NCBI GenBank assembly: GCA_026391005.1
Contig: JAPLEV010000012.1
Location: 1 to 64,000 of the forward strand
Length of the DNA: 64,000 bases
Source of the DNA: Flavobacteriia bacterium
GTDB taxonomy: Bacteria; Bacteroidota; Bacteroidia; Flavobacteriales_D; Crocinitomicaceae
Direction of reading: 5' to 3'
Numbering within the stretch: position 1 is the stretch's first letter; each line of letters starts with the position of its first letter. A program made the position numbers and the translations under genes. This document shows, in pieces, positions 39,945 to 48,990 of the stretch. The notes under the pieces are model-generated. The model was not told the origin of the DNA. It did no database searches and worked only from the letters and a program-made list of their open reading frames with translations.

Positions 39945-40460
39945 ATGAAAAGACTTTTTTATACACTCTTGTTTTTCTTTGGCATAGGTTTTGCCTCGGC
40001 GCAATCGTATGCATTTATTGATTCCGATTATATTATGAAAAGTATACCAGAGTATATCGAGGCAAAAGAAAAAATAGATAAGTTGGCTGTTAAATGGACT
40101 AAAGAAGTTGAGGATCGTTATGCTTTTATAAAAATTAAAAAAGATAATTTTAATAAGGAAGAAGTTCTTTTACCAAGCGAGGAAAAAGAAAAAAGAAGGG
40201 GTGAAATAGCAAATTTGGAAAAAGAGACAATTGAACTACAAAGCCAATATTTTGGTGATAATGGGGAGTATTTTTTGAAAAGACAAGAGCTCGTTCAACC
40301 AATTCAAGACCGCGTTTTTACCGCAATGAAAAAGATTGCAAAACGCGAAGGCTATGCTTTTGTTTTTGATAAAGCGAACCAAAGCAATTTGGTATATGCA
40401 GAAAAAGAATACGATATTAGTAATACTGTTTTGGAAGAAATGGGAATTAGTTCAGAGTAA
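39945..40460 (+). CDS. OmpH/Skp family periplasmic chaperone (first copy)
   Basis: 171 residues from the ATG at 39945, chosen because it begins a signal peptide (MKRLFYTLLFFFGIGFASAQ); the frame opens earlier at 39885 inside the bamA end but that stretch does not look like a signal. The mature part matches OmpH: YAFIDSDYIMKSIPEY, long charged helices (about 45-130), and KIAKREGYAFVFDKANQSNLVY. Skp-like proteins hold unfolded outer membrane proteins for BamA, the gene just upstream. The second copy follows 28 nt later. Confidence 0.92.
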   Translation: MKRLFYTLLFFFGIGFASAQSYAFIDSDYIMKSIPEYIEAKEKIDKLAVKWTKEVEDRYAFIKIKKDNFNKEEVLLPSEEKEKRRGEIANLEKETIELQSQYFGDNGEYFLKRQELVQPIQDRVFTAMKKIAKREGYAFVFDKANQSNLVYAEKEYDISNTVLEEMGISSE

Positions 40461-40488
40461 CAGATAATTTAATCAATATATAGTCAAA

Positions 40489-41004
40489 ATGAAAAAAACA
40501 ATCCTTTTTATCGCCTTAATGTTCTCTGCGCTTAGCGCAAGTGCCCAAATGAAATTAGCACACGTTAATTCGCAACAACTATTAGATACCATGCCCTCTC
40601 GTAAAGATGCTTTAGAGAAACTGAGAAAATTCGAACAAGATGGATATCTAGAACTGCAAGAAATTCAGAAAGATTTAGAGTCAGCATATAAGCGTTATGA
40701 GCAAAATAAAGGAGCTATGTCTCCTGTTATTTTGAAGATTGAAGAAGAAAAAATAATGAAAAAGCAACAAGGGCTTGAAGATAGGCAAACAGCGCTTCAG
40801 CAAGAATTGCAAATCTATAATCAAGAATTAAATAAGCCGATTCTAGCACGCGTCCAAAAAGCAGTTGAAATTGTATCGGACAGAAAAAAGATAAATTATG
40901 TTTTGGATGAATCCTCAACATTATACTTCAAAGGCGGAATGGATATTACAGCTGAGGTGTTAGTTGAATTACTAATATTGGATGTTGCGGCAATGAAAAA
41001 GTAA
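40489..41004 (+). CDS. OmpH/Skp family periplasmic chaperone (second copy)
   Basis: 171 residues. Signal peptide (ILFIALMFSALSASAQ), then the OmpH fold: LAHVNSQQLLDTMPSRKDALEKL, helical tentacles rich in Glu/Lys/Gln, and RKKINYVLDESSTLYFKGGMDIT. A diverged tandem paralogue of the previous gene, as is typical in Bacteroidota. A terminator closes this operon. Confidence 0.92.
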   Translation: MKKTILFIALMFSALSASAQMKLAHVNSQQLLDTMPSRKDALEKLRKFEQDGYLELQEIQKDLESAYKRYEQNKGAMSPVILKIEEEKIMKKQQGLEDRQTALQQELQIYNQELNKPILARVQKAVEIVSDRKKINYVLDESSTLYFKGGMDITAEVLVELLILDVAAMKK

Positions 41005-41023
41005 TACCTTTTATAAATTCTTG

Positions 41024-41051
41024 AAGGGCGGTCAATGATTGCCCTTTTTTT
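41024..41051 (+). terminator. Intrinsic terminator after the bamA-skp operon
   Basis: GGGCGGTC (41026-41033) pairs with GATTGCCC (41037-41044) over a short AAT loop, with two G-T pairs, then a run of seven T. It abuts the murI promoter. Confidence 0.85.
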
Positions 41052-41054
41052 ATG

Positions 41055-41062
41055 TAGTTTTG
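41055..41062 (+). promoter_or_regulatory. -7 element of murI, leaderless
   Basis: TAGTTTTG matches TAnnTTTG, immediately after the terminator T-run and 4 nt before the murI ATG. Confidence 0.45.
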
Positions 41063-41066
41063 ATTT

Positions 41067-41888
41067 ATGAAAAAAGTCCCTATTGGTGTTTTTGATTCCG
41101 GTTATGGTGGCCTAACGATCTTATCTGAATTATTAGAAAAACTACCAAGCTACGACTATATTTATTTTGGGGATAATGCAAGGGCACCATATGGAAACCG
41201 ATCTTTTGATGTCGTCTATTCTTACACTTTAGAAGCAGTAGACTTTTTGTTCAGTCAGGGCTGTGAGTTAATTATAATTGCATGCAATACTGCCTCAGCA
41301 AAAGCGCTTAGAACAATTCAGCAAAACGACTTAAAAAAGTATGGTTCTCAAAAGCGTATATTAGGCGTTATTAGGCCGTGTACGGAATACATTAGTTGTA
41401 TTACCTCGACAAATTGTGTCGGCTTACTGGCTACGCAAGGTACGGTCAATTCAAATTCGTATGGTATTGAGTTGAAAAAATTTGCGCCAAATGTCACTTT
41501 AGTTCAGCATGCATGCCCAATGTGGGTGCCTCTAATTGAAAATAATATGCATAATACTGATGTCGGAAAAATGATTATTAAAGCGGATATTGAAAAATTA
41601 TTATCTCAAAATACGGTTATTGATACTATTGTTTTGGCCTGCACACATTATCCGGTTATTCAAAATTATATTAAAGAAATCGCAGGAAAAGAGATAGAAG
41701 TCCTAGCTCAAGGCCCTTTAGTTGCCGAGAAATTAATCGATTACTTGTCTAGGCATAAAGAGCTAGACAATGTCCTTTCTAAGGACGCAAGCGTCGTTTA
41801 TTTTACTTCTGAAAATAGCGACTTTTTTGATGAGGCAGCATCTAAGTTTATGAAAAGGACGATACGATCAACGCATATTGCAATCTAA
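41067..41888 (+). CDS. murI: Glutamate racemase
   Basis: 273 residues. The two catalytic Cys motifs are present: GVFDSGYGGLTIL / IIACNTASAKALR and VLACTHYPVIQNYI; the substrate region is YFGDNARAPYGNRS. It makes D-Glu for peptidoglycan. It overlaps the convergent bestrophin gene by 4 nt. Cytoplasmic. Confidence 0.97.
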   Translation: MKKVPIGVFDSGYGGLTILSELLEKLPSYDYIYFGDNARAPYGNRSFDVVYSYTLEAVDFLFSQGCELIIIACNTASAKALRTIQQNDLKKYGSQKRILGVIRPCTEYISCITSTNCVGLLATQGTVNSNSYGIELKKFAPNVTLVQHACPMWVPLIENNMHNTDVGKMIIKADIEKLLSQNTVIDTIVLACTHYPVIQNYIKEIAGKEIEVLAQGPLVAEKLIDYLSRHKELDNVLSKDASVVYFTSENSDFFDEAASKFMKRTIRSTHIAI

Positions 41889-42751
41889 TTTTCTGTAATG
41901 TTTTTAAGGTCTTGATCAATTATCTGACAGATTTGGTCTAAGGGAAGGTCATTGGCATCGGTTCCAAACGGGTCTTCAATTTCTTCCGCAAGTACTTCCA
42001 TACTGACTAATGCGTAAAATACAAATGAGGTAATCAGAATGGCCCAATAGTCAAAATGGAAAAAGACAATGGGTAAGGTGATTACATATAAAAAGATAAA
42101 TTTCTTAATAAATATACTATACGAAAACGGTATTGGTGTATTTTTAATGCGTTGACAACCACCTAAGGAAGCTATTAAGCCATTTAAATTAACATCGATT
42201 TGGATAAGATCACCCTCGTTTAATTCTCCTCGCTTTTTTAATTCACTTAATTTAATGTAAATTAATTTCATTACCCTAACAGGACTATTGTCTTTAGAAG
42301 GATTTTCAAAATTTTCATACACTAAATTTTTTTTATTTGCCCTTAAATTATTCTTTACATTGTAAATATAAAGGCTAAATAAATGAGCAAATTCCTTTTT
42401 ATCTTCTTCGCTACTTATTCGAGTTGAGATTTTCAAGAAGGCACTTCGGCAGTCATTAACAATGGCGCCCCAAAGCTTTCTTCCTTCCCACCAGCGATCA
42501 TAGGCTCCGTTTGTACGAAAAAGAAGCAATAAGGACATTACAAATCCAATCAATGAATAGATTGCCGTTAACTCTTTAGTATACCCACTTAATTTTATCT
42601 GTAAATTACCCGGAATAAGATGTAACAGCGTAATAATTAAGAATGCAATTAATGAAATAAACACTAATTGCTTCCAAAGAATACGAATGGTATCACTTTT
42701 ATTCAACGAAAATATTAGACTTAACCAATTTTTAGGATTGTAAATTATCAT
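41885..42751 (-). CDS. Bestrophin-family (UPF0187) membrane protein
   Basis: 288 residues with four hydrophobic segments. The family signature RTNGAYDRWWEGRKLWGAIVNDCRS follows the second helix; the C-terminal EVLAEEIEDPFGTDANDLPL is the conserved acidic motif of bestrophins. Members are pentameric anion or cation channels. A -7 box on the minus strand (42772-42779, TACTTTTG) lies about 20 nt before the start. Confidence 0.93.
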   Translation of the reverse strand: MIIYNPKNWLSLIFSLNKSDTIRILWKQLVFISLIAFLIITLLHLIPGNLQIKLSGYTKELTAIYSLIGFVMSLLLLFRTNGAYDRWWEGRKLWGAIVNDCRSAFLKISTRISSEEDKKEFAHLFSLYIYNVKNNLRANKKNLVYENFENPSKDNSPVRVMKLIYIKLSELKKRGELNEGDLIQIDVNLNGLIASLGGCQRIKNTPIPFSYSIFIKKFIFLYVITLPIVFFHFDYWAILITSFVFYALVSMEVLAEEIEDPFGTDANDLPLDQICQIIDQDLKNITEN

Positions 42752-42771
42752 AATGAGAAATTTATTTGAGA

Positions 42772-42779
42772 CAAAAGTA
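42772..42779 (-). promoter_or_regulatory. -7 element upstream of bestrophin gene
   Basis: CAAAAGTA reads TACTTTTG on the minus strand, 20 nt before the ATG. Confidence 0.35.
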
Positions 42780-42843
42780 ATTTTTTGTTCTGACTCAGCT
42801 AAATATTTTTACTAATTTCGATACATTAATACAAAAGCTGACA

Positions 42844-43794
42844 ATGCAACTTACCCCTGAAATTGAGAAAAAACTAGAACAATTAAACGAAAAGTACGCC
42901 GAAATGGGGCAGGATTTATCATCTTATTTGGATGGTTTGCTTTACGCTGACGTAACAACTTATTGGGACTATATAGAGTTGGAAACTTTATTAAGTTTAC
43001 AAAAGCCAAAAACGAGTTTTCCAGATGAAAAAATTTTTATTATTTATCATCAAATTACAGAGCTGTATTTTAAGTTAGCGCTGCACGAATTTGAACAGTT
43101 GGGAGACAAATTAGTCATAGATACTCGCTTTTTTATAGATCGTGTTACGCGAATAAATCGGTATTTCGAAGCGTTGATTATGAGCTTTGATGTAATGGCA
43201 AGCGGAATGGAGAAAGAACAGTTTCTTAAGTTTAGAATGTCGCTGCTTCCTGCGAGTGGTTTTCAATCAGCACAATACCGTGAGATTGAATTTTATAGTA
43301 CCGACATTATTAATTTGGTGGATAAAACGAAACGCGAATCCCTGAAAAACGAAAGCGATATAGCTAATTTATTTGAGCATATTTATTGGAAAGAAGGGGC
43401 CACAGAAGAAAAGTCTGGAAAAAAGACCTTAACATTAACACAATTCGAGGCCAAATATAAAACCCAATTTATAGCATTGGCAAATCAATGCAAACAGAAT
43501 AATTTATGGCAGGTTTATTTGAGACTTTCAGATGAAGATAAATTGAACCCGGAAGTTATTAAATCGCTACGTACAAATGATCTTAACGTCAATGTGTATT
43601 GGCCTTTGGCACATTATAAATCAGCCGTTCGCTATTTAAACAAAGAAAATACGGACATCTCTGCTACAGGAGGAACAAATTGGCAAAAATACCTTCCCCC
43701 ACGTTTTCAAAAGAGAATTTTTTATCCGACATTGTGGTCCCAAGATGAAATAGACAATTGGGGCAGGCAATGGGTAACAGACGCATTAACTTAA
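42844..43794 (+). CDS. kynA: Tryptophan 2,3-dioxygenase
   Basis: 316 residues, all-helical haem enzyme. Family motifs: TTYWDYIELETLLSLQ, IFIIYHQITELYFKLALHEFEQL with the proximal His region, FEALIMSFDVMASGMEKEQFLKFR, LLPASGFQSAQYREIEFYS. It opens the indole ring of L-Trp to N-formylkynurenine, the first step of the kynurenine route. No other kyn genes adjoin it, but the glutaryl-CoA dehydrogenase-like gene in this window acts late in the same breakdown pathway. Its stop abuts the next, convergent gene. Confidence 0.95.
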   Translation: MQLTPEIEKKLEQLNEKYAEMGQDLSSYLDGLLYADVTTYWDYIELETLLSLQKPKTSFPDEKIFIIYHQITELYFKLALHEFEQLGDKLVIDTRFFIDRVTRINRYFEALIMSFDVMASGMEKEQFLKFRMSLLPASGFQSAQYREIEFYSTDIINLVDKTKRESLKNESDIANLFEHIYWKEGATEEKSGKKTLTLTQFEAKYKTQFIALANQCKQNNLWQVYLRLSDEDKLNPEVIKSLRTNDLNVNVYWPLAHYKSAVRYLNKENTDISATGGTNWQKYLPPRFQKRIFYPTLWSQDEIDNWGRQWVTDALT

Positions 43795-45501
43795 CTATTC
43801 GATTTCTTTAATGTAGACATCTGTAAAATCAACAATGCCTAATGAGCTAAGTTTAAAATTACGAACACGTAGATTAATAATGGCTACAAAATCTTCAATT
43901 AATATCGGTAAAAGGACAGCTTCGCTTTTTATTATTGAGTCACATTTATTAAACAAATCATTTCTTTTGTCATTGTTTTTCTCCAATGTAGCTAAATAAT
44001 AATAACCATTATACTGATTTGAAGAAAGTAAGGGGAAAAGATTTTTTAGTGATGAATAAGACGATTTGTTTTTCACATAGAACAGTCCAAAATACCCTTC
44101 GGGATCAGGATAGTCTGCTACCCATCCAACGTTCCAAGCGTCTACCTCATTATTGGCTATGGCCTTTTCTCTGTCCGTAAACGAACCAGTTACAATTTCA
44201 GTAGTAATTCCAAGGTGATTTTTTAACGCTTCGCAAATATATGTCCCCCACAAATAGGCATTACCTTCTTTACCTCCTGTGATGAAGAATTTTATTGCGG
44301 GAACAGGGCCCTTAGATTTTTGGTAGATTTTTAAAAGTCTTTTAGCTTCGGGGATATTATATTCACGCTCACTAATCTTTGTATTATTGTAATACTGTGA
44401 TGGGGGCGCAAATCCTTTGCTTGATGGGGTTCCATCTCCATTTAGCACATTGTTACATAATTCAAGGCGATTGATAACATAATCGACAGCTTTACGAAGA
44501 TTTACATCTGTAAACGGCCCTTGTTTCAGATTGAAAGCAATATTGGATACGCTCGTTCCGGGCGAGACTAAAACTCGATGCATAACGGTAGCTCCTTTCT
44601 GCGCATCTTGAACACTACCTAATAGATATCCCAAAGATTCTGATGGCACTTCGAATACAACATCGCATTTTTTTTTCCTGAAGAGTTGGAATTCTTCTTT
44701 TTTGCTATTTCCATTCCGAATAATAATGGCATTTAAATAGGGCAATTTATTTCCCAATTCATCATTTTTCCAATACTTGGGATTATAACGCAGCAGGATA
44801 TTTTCCTTGGTCCGTTTTTCAACAATAAATGGTCCTGTTCCAATAGGATGTTTTAGAATGTCTTTGCCGTAATAGTCAAATGCATGTTTAGAAAATATTC
44901 CATAACTAGGGCTAGTTAGTAATTTTTGAAAATTGACATACGGTTCTTTCAAACTTATTTCTAGCGAATAATCATCGATGACCTTTATCCCCGAAACACT
45001 TTGCGGACCCTTATTTTTACTGGCGTTATAACAGTCTTCTCCACCATTAATTTTCTCGCTTAATACCGTTCCACTATTATTAATTGGATTATGTGAACAA
45101 GCAAAATCCAAAGAGAATTTCACATCAAATGCAGTCATTTTATTCGATTTGTTTTGAAAACAGGGATCCTCATGAAAAAAGACATCGTCTCGTAGTGATA
45201 ATTTGATTGTCTTGTTATCGCTACTTGTTTCTATTTTTTTAACAAGATTTACGACTATTTGACTATTGTCAGGATTTAGTTTTAAGAGCGTTTCGAATAC
45301 TTGTGACCCCACTCTATGGCTATAGATATCGTTGGAGTATAAGGGAAAAAGATCACCAATTGCACTTGCCGTAAAGAAGGAAAGAGTATCGCCATAGCGG
45401 ACATTACCTTTCGCGATTTTATCGCTACCTGATTGACGACCGCATCTGCCAAACAATATAATAAGTACCGATAAAGAAATAACAATAAGGGACTTATTCA
45501 T
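43795..45501 (-). CDS. Family 5 (peptide) ABC substrate-binding lipoprotein
   Basis: 568 residues with a lipoprotein signal (VLIILFGRC, Cys20). The body matches the SBP family 5 (OppA/DppA) pattern: SQVFETLLKLNPDNSQIVVNL, IKLSLRDDVFFHEDP, KMTAFDVKFSLDFAC, LKHPIGTGPFIVEK, LRKAVDYVINRLELC, and VGWVADYPDPEGYFGLFY. It probably binds peptides or other small solutes outside the inner membrane. Its start overlaps the upstream FG-GAP gene stop by 8 nt, an unusual partner. No Opp permease is in the window. Confidence 0.88.
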   Translation of the reverse strand: MNKSLIVISLSVLIILFGRCGRQSGSDKIAKGNVRYGDTLSFFTASAIGDLFPLYSNDIYSHRVGSQVFETLLKLNPDNSQIVVNLVKKIETSSDNKTIKLSLRDDVFFHEDPCFQNKSNKMTAFDVKFSLDFACSHNPINNSGTVLSEKINGGEDCYNASKNKGPQSVSGIKVIDDYSLEISLKEPYVNFQKLLTSPSYGIFSKHAFDYYGKDILKHPIGTGPFIVEKRTKENILLRYNPKYWKNDELGNKLPYLNAIIIRNGNSKKEEFQLFRKKKCDVVFEVPSESLGYLLGSVQDAQKGATVMHRVLVSPGTSVSNIAFNLKQGPFTDVNLRKAVDYVINRLELCNNVLNGDGTPSSKGFAPPSQYYNNTKISEREYNIPEAKRLLKIYQKSKGPVPAIKFFITGGKEGNAYLWGTYICEALKNHLGITTEIVTGSFTDREKAIANNEVDAWNVGWVADYPDPEGYFGLFYVKNKSSYSSLKNLFPLLSSNQYNGYYYLATLEKNNDKRNDLFNKCDSIIKSEAVLLPILIEDFVAIINLRVRNFKLSSLGIVDFTDVYIKEIE

Positions 45502-48334
45502 TTAGTTTAACTAAGCGCATTATCGATGCCCTTTCATTGTTAATTAAATGTAGGGTATAAATACCGCCAGTCAAATGGGCAACATTAATTATAGATTTAT
45601 TTTTGTCCTCCAGTACTAAGGCCCCTCTTGAATCAAAGAGATAAACCTTTTCACTTTCGCTACTAAAAGTTAATTGGTCTTTTACTGGATTAGGATAAGC
45701 AGAAATTTCATTCTCTAACAGGTTATTTAAATTTAACATTCCTACATAGATAGAGTCTGTAATAACACAGCCATTCGAATCATTAACGACGACTGTATAC
45801 CATCCTTCAATTAAAGATGTGATTAATACCCCGCTTTGCTGATTGCTCCATGAAATTGTATAAGGCGCTGTTCCTCCTGATACGCTTGCGCTGGCGGTAC
45901 CATCATAACTATTTACGGCACTCTCTGGTGAGGAGTTTAAATTTAAGAGTAAGGGCTGTGGTTGAGTAATAATAACTGTTTGAGCAGTGGAGGAGCATCC
46001 TAATACATCACTAACATAAAGAGTATATTGACCCGAGGATAACTGATTAAATAAAGGTATTAAACTTGAAATACTATCTAAATGATAGGCATATCCACCG
46101 TTTCCTCCGCTCGGCACGAATTCTAAAACCCCAGAAGAGTCTCCAAAACAAAGTACATTTTGTGTTATGATTTGTGCAACCAATCCTGTTGGCTCGTCAA
46201 TAGAAAATTGTAAAGTGTCCGTGCATGGCCTCATATCCGTAATGATTACTTGGTAAGTGCCTGGCGAAAGGCTGTCTAAAGGGTTGCTCGTATCTCCATT
46301 TGACCAATTGTATGAAATTAATGATGCCGGAATAGAAGAAAATATCGTTATGATGCCATCATCATATCCTTCACATGTGACATTCACGATTTGCGAAGAG
46401 TCATATAGTGCAGGACTCAAGGGAATCAGCACTGAGTCTAATACGACACAGCCATTTGGATGCGTAATTTGTACAGAATTCCATCCCTCTATTAAATTAT
46501 TATTAGGCTTTGTGGTCACTCCGTTTTCCCAAAGAAATGTACAGGTGCTAAACATACAAGGACATCCTGACGAATTGAGCGTGGCCATGCCATTAGTTCC
46601 TCCAGGACATGTTGGTGCCGCTATTCCGCCAAATGTAATTAAGTATGGATCCGAAAGGGTGAATGTAGCAATCTCATAACACCCTTGGTTATTTGTTACC
46701 TGAACGGAATACAAACCGTCACCGACATTATTTATTTGTGATGTGGTGGCACCATTTGACCAAAGATATGTAGCAGAAACATTTGCAATAGCGCCAGGCA
46801 TAATGGCAATTGACCCATCGTTCAAACCATTACAACTGGGCTGAACAATAGAAGTCTGGTTAATTACGCTTGATTGACCGCAATTAACGGCATCGTAGTT
46901 ATAAATACCGTCATACTTACTTCCTAAATAACTTCCCCAAGCAATTCCAGCATTTGGAATTATTGAACTTGTTTCATGCCTTGTTGCATAAACACCTTTC
47001 CAACCGACAGGATTTACGCTATCTTTTTTCACTAAATATACAATGTCTAATTGGTTATCATTATCCAAATCGGTAATCAAGGGAGTGGAGCCAATATTGA
47101 CACCCGCTTTGGTTGTATTAATTTGCTGTATAGTATTGTTTTGGAAGTCTATTTTTTGTAATCGGTTTTTATAGTGATTATTTTCAAAATAATTGAGTGA
47201 AATTAAGGCCTCATCTCTACCATCGTTATTTAAATCAACCGCATTTGCGGATGCATAATGCATCGACCCTAAACTATCTTTAAACATCACTGCCCCATTT
47301 GTGCCATCAAGCATTACTTGATAAAAATCAGTGTACGAAGGAGCAATACCCTTGAACAAAACTAAAAAGACATCTGGCGAAATATTTCCTGTAAAATTAC
47401 CAAGAACCGGCTCTGCACTACTTTCTGTTCCTGGTAATTGGTAAGTCCAACTAGTAGAAAAATCAAAGCCTTTAATTTTAGTTACTTTTCCACCGAAAGA
47501 TTGAATAATGATGTCATATTGGTTAGATAGGGTCTTATAAATTGCTGCAGGCGCGATAAATCCTTTCTGAGTGTCTGTTACTAAAGCGATAGACGGTGCT
47601 AGTGTATTAAGCAACAAATTTGCCAATGGACAGGCCCAAAAGGAACCTCCAAGGTTTTCCCCACCCGTGCCGTAAAGTACCCACTTAACGCCATTGTTTT
47701 GAATATCAGCAACAATCGCAGAACAATATATCTCGGCGCTATCTGGCACAACAGCTTTTGATATTAATTGACCTGTTAATGAATTAACAACCATTAAATG
47801 TCCGGGGGGGCGATTAGTATCCCAAGCAGGAGCAGTATGATCTCCGCCGTTTGCTACTAATATATCTGGTTTGCCGTCGCCATTCACATCATCGATAAAC
47901 TGTGGATTATAAAAATTATACAATCCGCTATCTCCTGGATTGACATTGTAAGGAAAATAGTCCCATAATAACGCGCCTGTAGCGCCATTTATCGCCAAAA
48001 GTTGCGCCTGCCGCCCTGAAATAAATACGTCGCTGATTCCGTCATTGGTAATATCCATAAAAAGAGCACTTCCAAAGACCTCATTTCTAGAAGGTCTTTT
48101 CCAAAGCAAGCTTCCATTAGCTCCATTTATTGCAATTATTCCATTATTGCTAGCTACACCATCAGTTCCCCCACCGTATATAATGTCTTTAATGCCATCT
48201 TGATTCAAATCTCTTGCTCTTGGGGAAGAGAGCGTTGGAATAGAGTCTATGAATGATACCCAATTATTCGCTTGAGAATATATCCCAAATGATTGAAAAA
48301 AAAAGAACAAGAAAACTAATTTAATTAAGTTCAT
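45494..48334 (-). CDS. FG-GAP/VCBS and SprB-repeat protein with T9SS type A sorting domain
   Basis: 946 residues. Signal peptide (LVFLFFFFQSFGIYSQ); the N-terminal half (about 25-500) is an integrin-like beta-propeller of FG-GAP/VCBS repeats with Ca-binding loops (DLNQDGIKDIIYGGG, DITNDGISDVFISG, DVNGDGKPDILVANGG, DLNNDGRDEALISL, DLDNDNQLDIVYL). From about 520 to 860 come SprB-type repeats (PSCNGLNDGSIAI, YLWSNGATTSQI, GLYSVQVTNNQGC). The end is a type A sorting domain (SAYPNPVKDQLTFSSE, GIYTLHLI). Probably a secreted or surface adhesin. Confidence 0.9.
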   Translation of the reverse strand: MNLIKLVFLFFFFQSFGIYSQANNWVSFIDSIPTLSSPRARDLNQDGIKDIIYGGGTDGVASNNGIIAINGANGSLLWKRPSRNEVFGSALFMDITNDGISDVFISGRQAQLLAINGATGALLWDYFPYNVNPGDSGLYNFYNPQFIDDVNGDGKPDILVANGGDHTAPAWDTNRPPGHLMVVNSLTGQLISKAVVPDSAEIYCSAIVADIQNNGVKWVLYGTGGENLGGSFWACPLANLLLNTLAPSIALVTDTQKGFIAPAAIYKTLSNQYDIIIQSFGGKVTKIKGFDFSTSWTYQLPGTESSAEPVLGNFTGNISPDVFLVLFKGIAPSYTDFYQVMLDGTNGAVMFKDSLGSMHYASANAVDLNNDGRDEALISLNYFENNHYKNRLQKIDFQNNTIQQINTTKAGVNIGSTPLITDLDNDNQLDIVYLVKKDSVNPVGWKGVYATRHETSSIIPNAGIAWGSYLGSKYDGIYNYDAVNCGQSSVINQTSIVQPSCNGLNDGSIAIMPGAIANVSATYLWSNGATTSQINNVGDGLYSVQVTNNQGCYEIATFTLSDPYLITFGGIAAPTCPGGTNGMATLNSSGCPCMFSTCTFLWENGVTTKPNNNLIEGWNSVQITHPNGCVVLDSVLIPLSPALYDSSQIVNVTCEGYDDGIITIFSSIPASLISYNWSNGDTSNPLDSLSPGTYQVIITDMRPCTDTLQFSIDEPTGLVAQIITQNVLCFGDSSGVLEFVPSGGNGGYAYHLDSISSLIPLFNQLSSGQYTLYVSDVLGCSSTAQTVIITQPQPLLLNLNSSPESAVNSYDGTASASVSGGTAPYTISWSNQQSGVLITSLIEGWYTVVVNDSNGCVITDSIYVGMLNLNNLLENEISAYPNPVKDQLTFSSESEKVYLFDSRGALVLEDKNKSIINVAHLTGGIYTLHLINNERASIMRLVKLNE

Positions 48335-48407
48335 GGTGAATTATTTGGGTATAAAGTTAAGTTAATTAAAATTTTTCAGCAAGATTTATTTCGTTTAATT
48401 CAATGGC

Positions 48408-48438
48408 TTGTAGAATTGAATAGTTCGCACTACATTTG
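48408..48438 (+). promoter_or_regulatory. tRNA-Arg promoter
   Basis: TTG (48408-48410), 20 nt, TACATTTG (48431-48438); the tRNA begins 11 nt downstream. Confidence 0.6.
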
Positions 48439-48449
48439 CCCTAAAGTAA

Positions 48450-48523
48450 GGCTCCGTGGCGCAACTGTATAGCGCATCAGATTTCGGCTCTGAGGGTTGG
48501 GGGTTAGAATCCCTCCGGGGTCA
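48450..48523 (+). tRNA. tRNA-Arg (anticodon TCG), unusual T19/A56
   Basis: 74 nt folding as a complete cloverleaf: acceptor GGCTCCG/CGGGGTC (with G2-T71 and T4-G69 wobbles) and discriminator A73, D stem GCGC/GCGC, anticodon stem TCAGA/TCTGA with loop TTTCGGC (anticodon TCG), T stem GGGGG/CCCTC. CCA is not encoded. The D-loop AACTGTATA has G18 but T19, and the T-loop TTAGAAT has A56, replacing the near-universal G19-C56 pair with what could be U19-A56. A15-T48 is intact. A terminator follows, so the gene looks expressed. Confidence 0.93.
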
Positions 48524-48531
48524 CAAAAGGC

Positions 48532-48562
48532 GCCCGCTTCATAGAATGAAGCGGGCTTTTTT
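48532..48562 (+). terminator. Terminator after tRNA-Arg
   Basis: GCCCGCTTCAT pairs perfectly with ATGAAGCGGGC over a 3-nt loop (AGA), followed by six T. Confidence 0.93.
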
Positions 48563-48625
48563 ATTTAGAATAGCGTCAGAAAACATTTCTGAAAGCTACG
48601 AGAAATGAAAAAGACAAGACAATGC

Positions 48626-48687
48626 AACGCATTGACGGGCGCTATGCTTGGAATGCCCAATGCGTTTGGGATCATGCGCAGCATAAT
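48626..48687. repeat. Intergenic inverted-repeat element, related to one at 52.7 kb
   Basis: AACGCATTG (48626-48634) and CAATGCGTT (48658-48666) form a 9-bp inverted repeat. Then GGGATCATGCGCAGCATAAT (48668-48687) matches 52691-52710 at 18 of 20 positions. GCGCTATGCT (48639-48648) recurs at 52745. The two elements flank the two-protease genes. The rest of the 48.56-48.99 kb gap holds only a doubtful small frame. Confidence 0.5.
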
Positions 48688-48713
48688 ACCTCTGGGGTCC
48701 CTCTAGGGAAGAT

Positions 48714-48905
48714 TTAGTCAATTTTGATTGAATCTCCGGTTTTTATTTCTAAAAAAACAGCTAATATTGAACTGATTAGGTCGAAAAACACAATTGTTTT
48801 AAAAGTTAGAAATTGCTTCTTTTCCTTGTTATCAGTAAATCCTTCTGGAAACAAGAGGCTTGCAGAACGTTGAACTTTTGATAATATAGATGCCAATATT
48901 CGCAA
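48714..48905 (-). CDS. Doubtful small hypothetical protein
   Basis: 63 residues in a gene-poor stretch: MRILASILSKVQRSASLLF, then one hydrophobic segment (TIVFFDLISSILAVFL) and a charged end. No family is recognised and no promoter or ribosome site stands out. It may be a remnant or chance frame. Confidence 0.22.
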   Translation of the reverse strand: MRILASILSKVQRSASLLFPEGFTDNKEKKQFLTFKTIVFFDLISSILAVFLEIKTGDSIKID

Positions 48906-48990
48906 TCAAGAGGATTAATTTAATATCTTTATCGGTAATCTGTTTTTTTCACTTACTGAATAAGAAGATATTCTCAGAAAAATTGCGCTT

